NCBI RefSeq assembly: GCF_022829365.1
Contig: NZ_JAKSYJ010000222.1
Location: 1 to 60,418 of the forward strand
Direction: 5' to 3'
DNA length: 60,418 nt
Source of the DNA: Methylobacterium sp. J-077
GTDB taxonomy: Bacteria; Pseudomonadota; Alphaproteobacteria; Rhizobiales; Beijerinckiaceae
In this document: piece by piece, positions 42,540 to 51,421 of the stretch
Numbering within the stretch: the stretch's first letter is position 1
How the letters are laid out: each line of letters starts with the position of its first letter
Program-made: the position numbers and the translations under genes
The notes under the pieces: generated by a model
Databases searched by the model: none
The model's input: only the letters and a program-made list of their open reading frames with translations
What the model was told of the DNA's origin: nothing

Positions 42540-43223
42540 TCAAATCTTGCTGGATCGGCGAACACCCGCGAGAAACAGTGCGACGGCCGCGCGACGGCGC
42601 TTCTCCTGCGCTTCCAGGTCCACCTCAATGCCGTAAAGGGCCTGCTTCGAGCTGCGTCCGAGGACGAGGTTGAGGAACAGGTCGGCGGCGATCTCGACAT
42701 CGTCGATCTCGACCTGGCCCTGCGTGGCCAACACTTCCAGGAGCCGGGCAACAGCCCGTACGCCACGCAACCAGCCCTCCTCGTAGGCGAGCTTGGCCAG
42801 ATCCGGGAACTGCAAGGCCTGGGCGGCGATGCAGCGCGTGAGCGCGGCCGCACCGGGATCCTGCGAGCGGGCGAGCAGCGTACGGCTCAACTCGTCGAGC
42901 ACCATCCCGGCGTCTTTAGGTTCCGTCTGAAGAGCTTGCGCCTCGGCCGCCGCTGAGAGCGGCGCGAGCCACTCGCGGACCCGCGCGTTCAGCACGGCCT
43001 CGAACAGCGCGCGCTTGTCACGGTAGCGCGCATAGAGCGTCGGCTTGCTCACGCCGGCAGCCTCGGCCACCGCGTCGATCGAGGTGGCGTCGAAGCCGCG
43101 CTCGATGAACAACTGCATGGCGACCTCGACAATGCGGGCCTCCAGCCGTGCCGCCTCCTCCCGGGTTGGGCGCCCACCGGTACCCCGCTTCTGTGCTGCC
43201 GGCCGCTCTGCCACCGTTTCCAT
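42540..43223 (-). CDS. TetR-family repressor of the efflux operon
   Basis: The ATG at 43223 (AAGGAG upstream) gives 227 residues. The N-terminal HTH reads 'SIDAVAEAAGVSKPTLYARY', the C-terminal part is a helical ligand domain of the AefR-like type. It is divergent from the emrA-like gene, the usual arrangement for an autoregulated efflux repressor, and a palindrome sits between them. About 35 further codons are open upstream but cross the operator region. Confidence 0.87.
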   Translation of the reverse strand: METVAERPAAQKRGTGGRPTREEAARLEARIVEVAMQLFIERGFDATSIDAVAEAAGVSKPTLYARYRDKRALFEAVLNARVREWLAPLSAAAEAQALQTEPKDAGMVLDELSRTLLARSQDPGAAALTRCIAAQALQFPDLAKLAYEEGWLRGVRAVARLLEVLATQGQVEIDDVEIAADLFLNLVLGRSSKQALYGIEVDLEAQEKRRRAAVALFLAGVRRSSKI

Positions 43224-43256
43224 CCTCTGACTCCTTGCCTGAGCCGCATTCCTCAC

Positions 43257-43276
43257 GTATCCATACTTTACCGTAT
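43257..43276. promoter_or_regulatory. TetR operator candidate
   Basis: GTATCCATACTTTACCGTAT contains GTAT-N2-ATAC and ATAC-N6-GTAT inverted half-sites. It lies between the divergent tetR and emrA-like starts, only a few bases before the latter, where repressor binding would block both genes. Confidence 0.5.
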
Positions 43277-43283
43277 CGTTTTG

Positions 43284-44510
43284 ATGTTGGCTATTGTCAT
43301 GGACGCCCGACCCAGCGACCTTCCACAACCGGGTGCCGTTCCCGCTTCGCCGGGTGCCGTCACCTCGTGTTCCTCAGCAGTCGCCATCCCGACGGCTCCA
43401 GCACGCAAGCGCCGGAAGGGCCGCGTGATCCTGCCACTTGCCCTTGTGGCTGCCCTCGGGGGTGGTGGGACCTACGGCTGGCACTGGTGGACAGTCGGTC
43501 GCTTCCTGGAGACCACCGACGACGCTTACCTCCAGTCCGACAAGGTAACAGTGGCGCCGCGCATCGCCGGCTACGTCGCCGAGGTCATGGTCGGTGATAA
43601 CCAGCCGATGAAGGCCGGTGACACCATCGCGCGTCTGGACGACCGCGAGTACCAAGTCAGCCTCAAGCAGGCCGAGGCCGATGTCGAGAAGAGCCGCGCC
43701 CAGCTCCTCGGCACAGCCGCCGCGATCCTGCAGCAGCAGGCCCAGGTTCAGGCCTCGCAAGCCGAGGTCGAGAACACGGACGCCGCCTTCGACTTCGCCG
43801 GCAAAGAGTACGCCCGTTACCAGAACCTGCTGCAGACCGGATCCGGCACGGCGCAGCGCCAGCAGCAAGCGGAGTCCGACCTGCGCCAGAAGCGGGCGGC
43901 GCACGACAAGGCCATCGCCTCCCTGGAAGCGGCCAAGAAGCAGGTCGAGAGCCTAAAGGCGCTGGAGGGTAGCGCTCGGGCGACCCTGGAGGGCTCCCAG
44001 GCCAAGGTCGAGCAGGCCAAGCTCAACCTGACCTACACGACGGTCACGGCGCCCATCGACGGGGTCGCGGGCGACCGGTCGCTCCGGGTCGGGCAGTTCG
44101 TCTCCGCCGGCACGGGGCTCCTGACCGTCGTGCCCATGGGCCGGGACATCTACCTCGTAGCGAACTTCAAGGAGACCCAGACCGGGCAAATGGCCGTGGG
44201 CCAGCGGGTCGGCTTCACGGTCGATGCACTCGGGGACCATGAATTCCAGGGCCGGATCGAGAGCTTCTCGCCGGGTACCGGCTCCCAGTTCGCCCTGCTG
44301 CCGCCGGAGAACGCCACCGGCAACTTCACCAAGGTGGTGCAGCGCGTGCCCGTGCGCGTCGCCCTGGACGACACAGATCCGCAGCTCGCCCGCCTGCGTC
44401 CCGGCCTGTCGGTCGAGGCCACGGTCCACACGCAAGATCCCATCGCGCAGGTCCAGCCGCGCCAGCGCAAGGCTTCGCCCGCGCTCGTCAGCGAGGCGCT
44501 GCCGCAATGA
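43284..44510 (+). CDS. HlyD/EmrA-type membrane fusion protein
   Basis: The periplasmic adaptor links the inner-membrane pump to an outer-membrane channel. One membrane helix lies near residues 47-66, followed by 'TTDDAYLQSDKVTVAPRIAG' (lipoyl half), a long coiled-coil hairpin rich in Gln and Ala, and 'LNLTYTTVTAPIDGVAGDRS' (second lipoyl half). ATG at 43284 or 43299 could start it. It overlaps the MFS gene by four bases. Confidence 0.88.
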   Translation: MLAIVMDARPSDLPQPGAVPASPGAVTSCSSAVAIPTAPARKRRKGRVILPLALVAALGGGGTYGWHWWTVGRFLETTDDAYLQSDKVTVAPRIAGYVAEVMVGDNQPMKAGDTIARLDDREYQVSLKQAEADVEKSRAQLLGTAAAILQQQAQVQASQAEVENTDAAFDFAGKEYARYQNLLQTGSGTAQRQQQAESDLRQKRAAHDKAIASLEAAKKQVESLKALEGSARATLEGSQAKVEQAKLNLTYTTVTAPIDGVAGDRSLRVGQFVSAGTGLLTVVPMGRDIYLVANFKETQTGQMAVGQRVGFTVDALGDHEFQGRIESFSPGTGSQFALLPPENATGNFTKVVQRVPVRVALDDTDPQLARLRPGLSVEATVHTQDPIAQVQPRQRKASPALVSEALPQ

Positions 44511-46084
44511 GCGCGGCCGCCGCCGCAGGCACCGCTCCCGCGAAGGCGAGCGCCCGGGACTGGCTTGCCGTGTTCGGCGCGATCCTCGGCGCCTTCACGG
44601 CAATCCTCGACATCCAAATCACCAATGCGTCGCTCGCCGACATCCAGGGGGCGCTCGGCGCCTCCACGGAGGAGGGGAGCTGGATCTCCACCGCCTACCT
44701 GATGGCCGAGATCATCGTGATCCCGCTCACCGGATGGCTGTCCTCGGTGATCGGCCTGCGTCGCTACCTCGCGGTGAACACGATGCTGTTCACCGCCTTC
44801 TCGCTGGCCTGCGCGCTCTCGACCACCCTGAGCCAGATGATCCTGTTCCGGGCGGGCCAGGGTTTTACCGGCGGCGTGCTGATCCCCACTGCCATCGTGA
44901 TTGTGCGCACGCGACTCTCGAAGGCGCAGCAGCCCATCGGCATCGTGCTGTTCGGGCTGACCGCGACCTTCGCGCCCGCCATCGGCCCGACGGTGGGCGG
45001 CTGGCTCACCGACAACCTGTCCTGGCACTACATCTTCTATCTCAACCTGATCTTCGGACCCGTGGCGGCGGCGATCCAGCTCGGCGCCTTCGACAGCGTT
45101 CCCGCGCGCTGGGGCGAGCTGCTCAAGGGGGATTGGATCGGCATCGGCCTGATGGCGACCGGCCTGCCGGCCCTGACCTACGTGCTGGAGGAGGGGCAGC
45201 GCAAGGACTGGTTCGGGTCGCAGATCATCGTGAACATGTCGCTGCTGGCGGCGGCCGGCATCACCGGGTTCATCGTCCGCGAGCTCACGACCGAGCGCCC
45301 GTTCATCAACCTGCGGGTGCTGACCAACCGTTCGGTCGGCGGCGCCTGCGTGCTGATGACGGTGCTCGGCGCGGTCTCGTTCGGGTCGATCTACATCATC
45401 CCGGTCTACTGCGCGCAGATCCAGGGCTACAACGCCCAGCAGATCGGCTACGTGGTGATGTGGTCGGGCCTGCCGCAGCTCGTCCTGTTCCCGATGATGC
45501 CGCTGCTGATGCGGACCTTCGAAGCGCGGCTTCTGGTTGTCACCGGCACACTGTTCTTCATCGCGAGCTGCTGGATCAATGTCGGGCTGACCCACGATGT
45601 CGGGGCCGACCAGCTGATCCTGCCGCAACTGATGCGGGCCATCGGCCAGCCGCTGTTCACGATCCCGCTCTCGCAGCTCTCGACGGCGGGTCTGGCGCCC
45701 CGGGATACAGCGGACGCTTCAGCGCTGTCGAACATGATGCGTAACCTCGGCGGCTCGATCGGCATCGCCATGCTGTCGACAATGATCGACCGACGCGAGC
45801 ACATGCACTTCTCGGTTCTAGCCGAGGCGATCACCGTCAACGCGACCCGCACCCAGGACCGGCTGGCGGCTCTGGCGGCCGGGATGCACGCGCGCATCGC
45901 CGACCCGCTCGCCGCCAAGGGCGCGGCGCTGGGCATGCTGGCGCAACAGGTCCGCCGCGAGGCCACCGTCATGGCCTACGCGGACGGTTTCTACCTCGTC
46001 GGCGTGAGCCTCGTGCTCAGCCTCGCCGTGGTTGCGATCCTCAAGAAGCCGCAGCGGTCCTCGGGTCCCGTCGAGGCTCACTGA
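44507..46084 (+). CDS. DHA2-family MFS drug exporter (EmrB-like)
   Basis: The 525-residue protein has about 14 membrane helices. 'LDIQITNASLADIQGALGAS' is the DHA2/EmrB N-terminal motif, 'GWLSSVIGLRRYLAVNTMLF' is motif A-like, and 'LFGLTATFAPAIGPTVGGWL' is motif C of antiporters. It exports drugs or other hydrophobic compounds by proton antiport with its fusion-protein partner. The cassette interrupts the malonate decarboxylase gene set. Confidence 0.9.
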   Translation: MSAAAAAGTAPAKASARDWLAVFGAILGAFTAILDIQITNASLADIQGALGASTEEGSWISTAYLMAEIIVIPLTGWLSSVIGLRRYLAVNTMLFTAFSLACALSTTLSQMILFRAGQGFTGGVLIPTAIVIVRTRLSKAQQPIGIVLFGLTATFAPAIGPTVGGWLTDNLSWHYIFYLNLIFGPVAAAIQLGAFDSVPARWGELLKGDWIGIGLMATGLPALTYVLEEGQRKDWFGSQIIVNMSLLAAAGITGFIVRELTTERPFINLRVLTNRSVGGACVLMTVLGAVSFGSIYIIPVYCAQIQGYNAQQIGYVVMWSGLPQLVLFPMMPLLMRTFEARLLVVTGTLFFIASCWINVGLTHDVGADQLILPQLMRAIGQPLFTIPLSQLSTAGLAPRDTADASALSNMMRNLGGSIGIAMLSTMIDRREHMHFSVLAEAITVNATRTQDRLAALAAGMHARIADPLAAKGAALGMLAQQVRREATVMAYADGFYLVGVSLVLSLAVVAILKKPQRSSGPVEAH

Positions 46085-46442
46085 GACCGCTGCTTCACCA
46101 GATCACCCGACAATTTCGAGCAGACGATAGACAGCCGGTTCGCGCTTCGCCCCCTCGCGCGGATCGGCCGTCGCCGTAATCACTCCACACGCCATGGCAT
46201 CCCTCGCGGCGATAGCGGCCCGAGTTGCAAGGTCGGCTCCAGCTCACTCATCGTCCGGAGGCCGTCCGTTGCAAAACCACCCGTTCCGTTTGCAGGTCAT
46301 CGTCTACCGAGCTGCCGAGGAGCGGACCTTCCGAGGATCGGTAAAGCGTCGGCAGCAGCCCCGCCATCCGTGACGTTTCGGACGCGGGCGGAAGATCGTA
46401 TCTTGCAGTCCAATCACCCGACGCCTCGAAAAACGGTCGCGG
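46085..46442. other. Gap between efflux cassette and mdcG
   Basis: No full gene. On the minus strand a short frame ends at 46103 and encodes about 30 protein-like residues ('MACGVITATADPREGAKREP' then 'AVYRLLEIVG'), which may be a gene relic at the junction. The mdcG promoter, if separate, must also lie here. Confidence 0.35.
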
Positions 46443-47138
46443 ATGGGACAGATCTCTCAACCAATGCTCGAAACCCGCCCGCCCGGCACCGTGACCCGTC
46501 AGGACCTCGTCCGCGCCGATTCCTACGCCTGGGCGTCCTGGCTCCGCACCCGCGACGACCTCACGGGCGTGCCGCATCTCGCCGGCTGGGCCGAGGCGGG
46601 GCGTCCGCTGATCGTCCGCCGCCGAATCCCGGGGGAGGGCCGCGCGGCCGTCCCGCTCGGCCTTCCGCTGCCGCCCGGCGACGGCAAGCGCCGGATCGGC
46701 CTCGCCCTGCCGGCCGAACACCTCACCCGCATGGCCGGCCCGAGCCTCGCCGAGGCCGCATCCCATGCCCCCAAGGCTTGGCAGGCGACGATCGCCGCGG
46801 CGGTCGCGCTCGGCGAACGCTACGCTCTGAAACCCCGCCCGTTCGGCGGCCTGCTCTGGCAGGCGGTGACGGGGCTTACCTACCTGACCGAGGCCTCCGA
46901 CCTCGACCTGCTCTGGCCCTGTCAGGCGCCCGTGCCGACCGGCCTGCTCGACGGGCTCGCGTCCATCGCCGATAAGGCGCCGATGCGCCTCGACGGCGAG
47001 ATCCTGCTGCCCGACGGGACCGGCCTGCACTGGCGCGAGCTGCGCGATGCGCCCGAGGGCGGGACGGTGCTGGCCAAGGGTCTGGACGGTCTGGCGATGC
47101 GCCCGGTCGCCGCCTTACGATTCCGGGAGCCCGCATGA
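46443..47138 (+). CDS. mdcG: Malonate decarboxylase holo-ACP synthase
   Basis: MdcG is a nucleotidyltransferase-type enzyme that attaches the triphosphoribosyl-dephospho-CoA group to MdcC. The 231 residues include 'TEASDLDLLWPC', the metal-binding DxD motif, and 'LKPRPFGGLLWQAVTGLTYL'. 'LARADSYAW'-like text near the N-terminus is also typical ('RADSYAWASWLRTRDDLTG'). The start could be the Met at 46467. It overlaps mdcH by four bases. Confidence 0.88.
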   Translation: MGQISQPMLETRPPGTVTRQDLVRADSYAWASWLRTRDDLTGVPHLAGWAEAGRPLIVRRRIPGEGRAAVPLGLPLPPGDGKRRIGLALPAEHLTRMAGPSLAEAASHAPKAWQATIAAAVALGERYALKPRPFGGLLWQAVTGLTYLTEASDLDLLWPCQAPVPTGLLDGLASIADKAPMRLDGEILLPDGTGLHWRELRDAPEGGTVLAKGLDGLAMRPVAALRFREPA

Positions 47139-48055
47139 GCGTCGCGATCCTTCTGTCCGGCCAGGGCGGCCAGCATCCCGGGATGTTCGACCTCACCGCC
47201 GACCATCCTGCCGCGCAAGCGGTTTTTTCCGCCGCCGCGCCGCTCCTCGGCGGCACCGACCCGCGCGACCTCGTCCGGAGCGGCGGCGATGCGCTCCACG
47301 CCAACCGAGCCGGGCAGATCCTGTGCTGCACCGCCGCCCTCGCCGCCTGGCGGGCGCTGGGTTTTGCCGGCCGGGCCATCGTGGCCGGCTACAGCATCGG
47401 CGACCTCGCCGCCTGGGGGGTCGCCGGACGGATCGCCGAGGCCGAAATCCTGGCGCTCGCCGCAAAGCGGGCCGAGGCCATGGATGCCGCGTCCGGGGAT
47501 GGGTTCGGGCTCGCCGGGATCCGGGGCCTCGGCCTCGACGCCCTCGACGCCCTGGCCGGCCGGCATCACTGCCACCTCGCCATCCGCAACGCCCCGGACA
47601 GCGGTGTGGTCGGAGGCCGGCGCGACGCCCTCGACGCCCTGTGCCGGGAGGCCGCCGGGGCCGGGGCGCAGCGGGCCGTCCTGCTGCCGGTGCACACGCC
47701 CTCGCACACGCCGCTGCTGGCGGAGGCCAGCGCTGCGTTCCGGAGCGCCCTCGGCGCCGTCAGCCTGAACCGCCCGCCTGCGGGCGCCCCGCGCCTCGTC
47801 AGCGGTCTCGACGGGGCGACGGTGTTCCGCCCGGAAGAGGGTCTCGGCAAGCTGGCGCGCCAGATCTCCCACACCCTCGACTGGGCCGCCTGCCTGGAGG
47901 CCTGTCGGGAATACGGGGCCGACCGAGTCCTGGAACTCGGCCCCGGCCACGCCCTGGCCACGATGGCGCGCACGGCGCTGCCCGACGCCCGCGTCCACGC
48001 GCTGGAGGAATTCCGGTCGCTCGACGGCGTGACCGCCTGGCTGACCCAACCGTGA
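47135..48055 (+). CDS. mdcH: Malonyl-CoA:ACP malonyltransferase of malonate decarboxylase
   Basis: MdcH loads malonyl onto the MdcC carrier from malonyl-CoA, priming the decarboxylase cycle. The 306-residue protein has the FabD fold: 'ILLSGQGGQHPGMF' at the N-terminus and nucleophile 'AGYSIGDLAAWG' (Ser 87). 'LLPVHTPSHTPLL' holds the catalytic His, and 'GADRVLELGPGHALATM' closes the domain. It is coupled to mdcG by a four-base overlap. Confidence 0.92.
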   Translation: MSVAILLSGQGGQHPGMFDLTADHPAAQAVFSAAAPLLGGTDPRDLVRSGGDALHANRAGQILCCTAALAAWRALGFAGRAIVAGYSIGDLAAWGVAGRIAEAEILALAAKRAEAMDAASGDGFGLAGIRGLGLDALDALAGRHHCHLAIRNAPDSGVVGGRRDALDALCREAAGAGAQRAVLLPVHTPSHTPLLAEASAAFRSALGAVSLNRPPAGAPRLVSGLDGATVFRPEEGLGKLARQISHTLDWAACLEACREYGADRVLELGPGHALATMARTALPDARVHALEEFRSLDGVTAWLTQP

Positions 48056-48230
48056 GGCGAAGCCTGCAGGCCGCGAAGAATTGGCCCGACGGCGCGCAAT
48101 TCTTCGCGCAAACGGGCAACATCGCACCGGCACGCGCCACACCGCGAAGACTATGCGCGGTCTGGCCTCACCTTGACGCGCGGGCTACCACGGTCGTAGC
48201 AGCCGGGCAGCAACGGGATGGGACGGATTC

Positions 48231-49214
48231 ATGACGGGCAAGCGCGCGCTGATCACCGGGGTGACGGGCCAGGACGGCGCGTATCTGGCGCAGTTGCTGC
48301 TGCAGAAGGGCTACACGGTCACCGGCATCGTGCGCCGCTCCAGCCATGCCGGGGTGTTCGACCACCGGTTGAAGTGGCTCGGCATCCTGGACGATGTCGA
48401 GCTCGTGGACGGCAACTTGTTGGATCAGTCGGCGCTGCTGCGCATCGTCCAGGCCGCCAAGCCTGACGAGATCTACAACCTCGCCGCGCAGTCGTTCGTG
48501 ACCTCCTCCTGGCAGCAGCCGCTGCTCACCGGCCAGGTGACCGGCCTGGGCGCCGTGCACATGCTCGAATGCCTGCGCTCGGTCGCCCCCCAGGCCCGGT
48601 ACTACCAGGCCTCGACCTCGGAGATGTTCGGCCTGATCCAGGAGGCGCAGCAGAGCGAGACGACGCCGTTCTACCCGCGCTCGCCCTACGGCGTGGCCAA
48701 GCTCTACGCGCACTGGATGACTATCAACTACCGCGAGAGTTTCGGGCTGCACGCCTCGAACGGCATCCTGTTCAACCACGAGAGCCCGCTGCGGGGCGTC
48801 GAGTTCGTCACCCGCAAGGTCACGGACGCGGTGGCGCGGATCAAGCTCGGCAAGCAGAAGGAATTGCGGCTGGGCAACATCGACGCCAAGCGGGACTGGG
48901 GCCACGCCCGGGACTACGTCGAGGCGATGTGGCTGATGCTGCAGCAGGACAAGCCGGACGACTACGTCATCGCCACCGGCCGGACCACGACGGTGCGGGA
49001 CATGTGCGTGATCGCGTTCAAGCATGTCGGGCTGAACATCGATGATCACTTGATCATCGATCCGGCGTTCTTCCGTCCCGCCGAGGTCGAGGTGCTGCTC
49101 GGCAACCCGGCCAAGGCCAAGGCAACCTTCGGTTGGGAGGCGCAGACCAGCCTCGAGTCGCTGATCACCGAGATGGTCGACGCCGACATCAAGCGCCTCA
49201 GCGCTAACGGATAA
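48231..49214 (+). CDS. gmd: GDP-mannose 4,6-dehydratase
   Basis: The enzyme converts GDP-mannose to GDP-4-keto-6-deoxymannose, precursor of fucose, rhamnose-type and perosamine sugars of surface polysaccharides. It is an extended SDR: 'RALITGVTGQDGAYLAQLLL' binds NADP, 'YYQASTSEMFG' and 'PRSPYGVAKLYAHWM' give the Ser/Thr-Tyr-Lys triad, and 'DWGHARDYVEAMW' is typical. The 327 residues are close to usual length. No other sugar genes lie next to it. Confidence 0.94.
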   Translation: MTGKRALITGVTGQDGAYLAQLLLQKGYTVTGIVRRSSHAGVFDHRLKWLGILDDVELVDGNLLDQSALLRIVQAAKPDEIYNLAAQSFVTSSWQQPLLTGQVTGLGAVHMLECLRSVAPQARYYQASTSEMFGLIQEAQQSETTPFYPRSPYGVAKLYAHWMTINYRESFGLHASNGILFNHESPLRGVEFVTRKVTDAVARIKLGKQKELRLGNIDAKRDWGHARDYVEAMWLMLQQDKPDDYVIATGRTTTVRDMCVIAFKHVGLNIDDHLIIDPAFFRPAEVEVLLGNPAKAKATFGWEAQTSLESLITEMVDADIKRLSANG

Positions 49215-49232
49215 GGCGGCGAGCCTCGTCAC

Positions 49233-49249
49233 GGGCCCGCTTCGGGCCC
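49233..49249 (+). terminator. Small hairpin after gmd
   Basis: GGGCCCG (49233-49239) pairs with CGGGCCC (49243-49249) over a three-base loop, 18 bases after the gmd stop. It lacks a T-run, so terminator function is uncertain. Confidence 0.4.
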
Positions 49250-49283
49250 ATATCGCGCGCGTCATTCGCGAGAGAGGCGCGCC

Positions 49284-50765
49284 GTGAAAACCTATCAGCT
49301 CTACATCGACGGCCAGGACGTCGATCCGGTCGAGGGCTCGTGGTTCGAGTCCGTCAACCCCTACCGAGGCGAGCCCTGGGCCCGAATCCCGCGCGCCTCC
49401 AAGGCCGATGTCGACAGGGCGGTAGCCGCCGCCAAGCGCGCCATGTGGGACGGCCCCTGGGCCGCCATGACCGCCTCGGCCCGAGGCAAGGTGCTGCGCC
49501 GGATCGGCGACCTCGTTGAGCGCGAGGCCAAGGCGCTGGCCGAGGTCGAGGTCCGTGACAACGGCAAGCTGTTCGCCGAGATGTACGGCCAGACCCGCTA
49601 CCAGCCGGAATGGTGGTGGTACTATGCCGGCCTCGCCGACAAGGTCGAAGGCGCTCAAGTGCCGATCGACAAGCCGGAGACCTTCGCGTTCACCCGGCAC
49701 GAGCCGGTGGGCGTGGTCGGGGCGCTGACCGCCTGGAACTCGCCGCTGCTGTTCGTCGCCTGGAAATGCGCACCCGCCCTCGCGGCCGGCTGCGCCGTCG
49801 TGGTCAAGCCGTCGGAATTCGCCTCCGCAAGCACCCTGGAATTCGCCCGCCTGACCAAGGAGGCCGGACTGCCGGACGGGATGTTCAACGTCGTCACGGG
49901 CTTCGGCGGCGAGGCCGGCAGTGCCATCGTCGAGCACCCGGACGTGGCCAAGATCACCTTCACGGGCTCGGATGTCACCGGCGCGAAGGTCTACGAGGCG
50001 GCCGCGCGCCAGATCAAGCGGGTGTCGCTGGAACTCGGTGGTAAATCGCCCAACATCGTGTTCGCCGATGCCGACCTGAAGGCCGCCGCCGCGGGCGCGA
50101 TCTCGGGCATCTTCGCGGCGACCGGGCAGACCTGCATCGCCGGCTCGCGGCTGCTGGTGCAGAACAGCATCCGTGAAGCCTTCGTCGAGCGGCTGGTCGA
50201 ACTGGCCCGCTCGGCTCGGCTCGGCGATCCGATGCGGGCGGAGACCAATATCGGGCCGATCACCACGCCGCCGCAATACGCCAAAGTGCTGGACTACATC
50301 GCGCTCGCCAAGAGCGAGGGCGCGCGCTGCGTGCTCGGCGGCAACCCCGCCTCCGGACCGGGCGTGATCGGCGGCCAGTTCGTCGAGCCGACGATCTTCA
50401 CCGGCGTCACCAACGACATGCGCATCGCCCAGGAGGAGGTGTTCGGCCCGGTCCTGTCGATCATCGGGTTCGAGGACGAGGCCGAGGCACTGCGGCTCGG
50501 CAACGACGTGATCTACGGCTTAGCGGCCGGCGTCTGGACCCAGGATATCGGCCGAGCCCTGCGTATGTCGAAGGGCCTGCGCGCCGGCACGATCTGGGTG
50601 AACACCTACCGCGCGGTGAGCTACATGATGCCGTTCGGTGGCATGAAGCGCTCCGGGATCGGCCGCGAAAGCGGGATCGAGTCGATCCGCGAGTACTTGG
50701 AGACCAAGAGCGTCTGGATCTCCACCAGCCGCGACGCGCCCGAGAACCCGTTCGTGATGCGATAG
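49284..50765 (+). CDS. Aldehyde dehydrogenase family protein
   Basis: The 493-residue enzyme oxidises an unidentified aldehyde with NAD(P). 'TAWNSPLLFVAWKCAPALAA' is the cofactor region, 'LELGGKSPNIVFADAD' has the general-base Glu, and 'TGQTCIAGSRLLVQN' the catalytic Cys 284. 'PFGGMKRSGIGRESGIE' ends the domain. It differs from the ExaC-like enzyme at 22885, as its Cys motif has a single Cys. It stands alone, 69 bases after gmd. Confidence 0.9.
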   Translation: MKTYQLYIDGQDVDPVEGSWFESVNPYRGEPWARIPRASKADVDRAVAAAKRAMWDGPWAAMTASARGKVLRRIGDLVEREAKALAEVEVRDNGKLFAEMYGQTRYQPEWWWYYAGLADKVEGAQVPIDKPETFAFTRHEPVGVVGALTAWNSPLLFVAWKCAPALAAGCAVVVKPSEFASASTLEFARLTKEAGLPDGMFNVVTGFGGEAGSAIVEHPDVAKITFTGSDVTGAKVYEAAARQIKRVSLELGGKSPNIVFADADLKAAAAGAISGIFAATGQTCIAGSRLLVQNSIREAFVERLVELARSARLGDPMRAETNIGPITTPPQYAKVLDYIALAKSEGARCVLGGNPASGPGVIGGQFVEPTIFTGVTNDMRIAQEEVFGPVLSIIGFEDEAEALRLGNDVIYGLAAGVWTQDIGRALRMSKGLRAGTIWVNTYRAVSYMMPFGGMKRSGIGRESGIESIREYLETKSVWISTSRDAPENPFVMR

Positions 50766-50872
50766 GGTTTCAAGCCGCGTTGCCCGCCACCGATCCGGCG
50801 CAGGGGCGTTTGCCCCCGCAACGGGTCGGTGACAAGTCCGGCGCAAGGGAGGCCTTGATGATCGCAACGCCG

Positions 50873-51157
50873 TCAATGCAGAGCACGGGCCATTGCGATG
50901 ATCGCACCCACGATGATCAACGCCTGGTAGCCGATGGCCGATAGCACCCATTTGATGATGTCTGCCTTCGTAGCCTCGATCTTAGCCTCAAGCCGGAGCT
51001 CTGCCTCGCGGATGTCCGTCTTCGCGGCGAGGGCTGTCAGGTCGGCGTCGCGACTGTCTCGAATCGCATCGGTGATAGCCTCCGCCTGATCTTCGGGCAG
51101 GCCGGAAGCTCGGAGCTTGCGGACGATGGCAAGCGTGTCGAGGGCGACGACCGTCAT
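50873..51157 (-). CDS. DUF1640-like coiled-coil protein with C-terminal membrane helix
   Basis: The 94-residue protein has 'LRASGLPEDQAEAITDAIRD' near the start, a helical Ala/Lys/Glu-rich coiled coil, and one C-terminal membrane helix ('VLSAIGYQALIIVGAIIAMA'). This matches small bacterial DUF1640 (CCDC90-like) proteins of unknown role. Its ATG overlaps the stop of a possible small upstream gene by four bases. Confidence 0.8.
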   Translation of the reverse strand: MTVVALDTLAIVRKLRASGLPEDQAEAITDAIRDSRDADLTALAAKTDIREAELRLEAKIEATKADIIKWVLSAIGYQALIIVGAIIAMARALH

Positions 51158-51315
51158 GCCGAGCGCTCTGGATTCAGCTTCGAGATCCGCCGCGCCCTGT
51201 CGCGCAGCTCACGACATCCCGCGTCGCAGGTCAGCACGCTGCTCTTTTCCTGAGACAACATCACCGGTCGCCCATAATCGCAAAACGGCGCCCTACGACA
51301 TGGCTCCTTTTGCAT
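51154..51315 (-). CDS. Possible small Cys-containing protein
   Basis: The 53-residue frame MQKEPCRRAPFCDYGRPVML has four cysteines in two pairs (the second in 'LTCDAGCRELRDRARR'). Its stop overlaps the next start by four bases in the ATGA manner common in this genome, the main reason to list it. No family is recognised and it may be spurious. Confidence 0.3.
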   Translation of the reverse strand: MQKEPCRRAPFCDYGRPVMLSQEKSSVLTCDAGCRELRDRARRISKLNPERSA

Positions 51316-51421
51316 ATCTATTCCTGTAAGTCCGCAGCCGACCAACGCTCTCGCGCGCTGCCACGACTATGAGTTTGGCGAGACGGCAGGGGCAACAGGA
51401 TATCGCTGAGGGCCGAAACGT

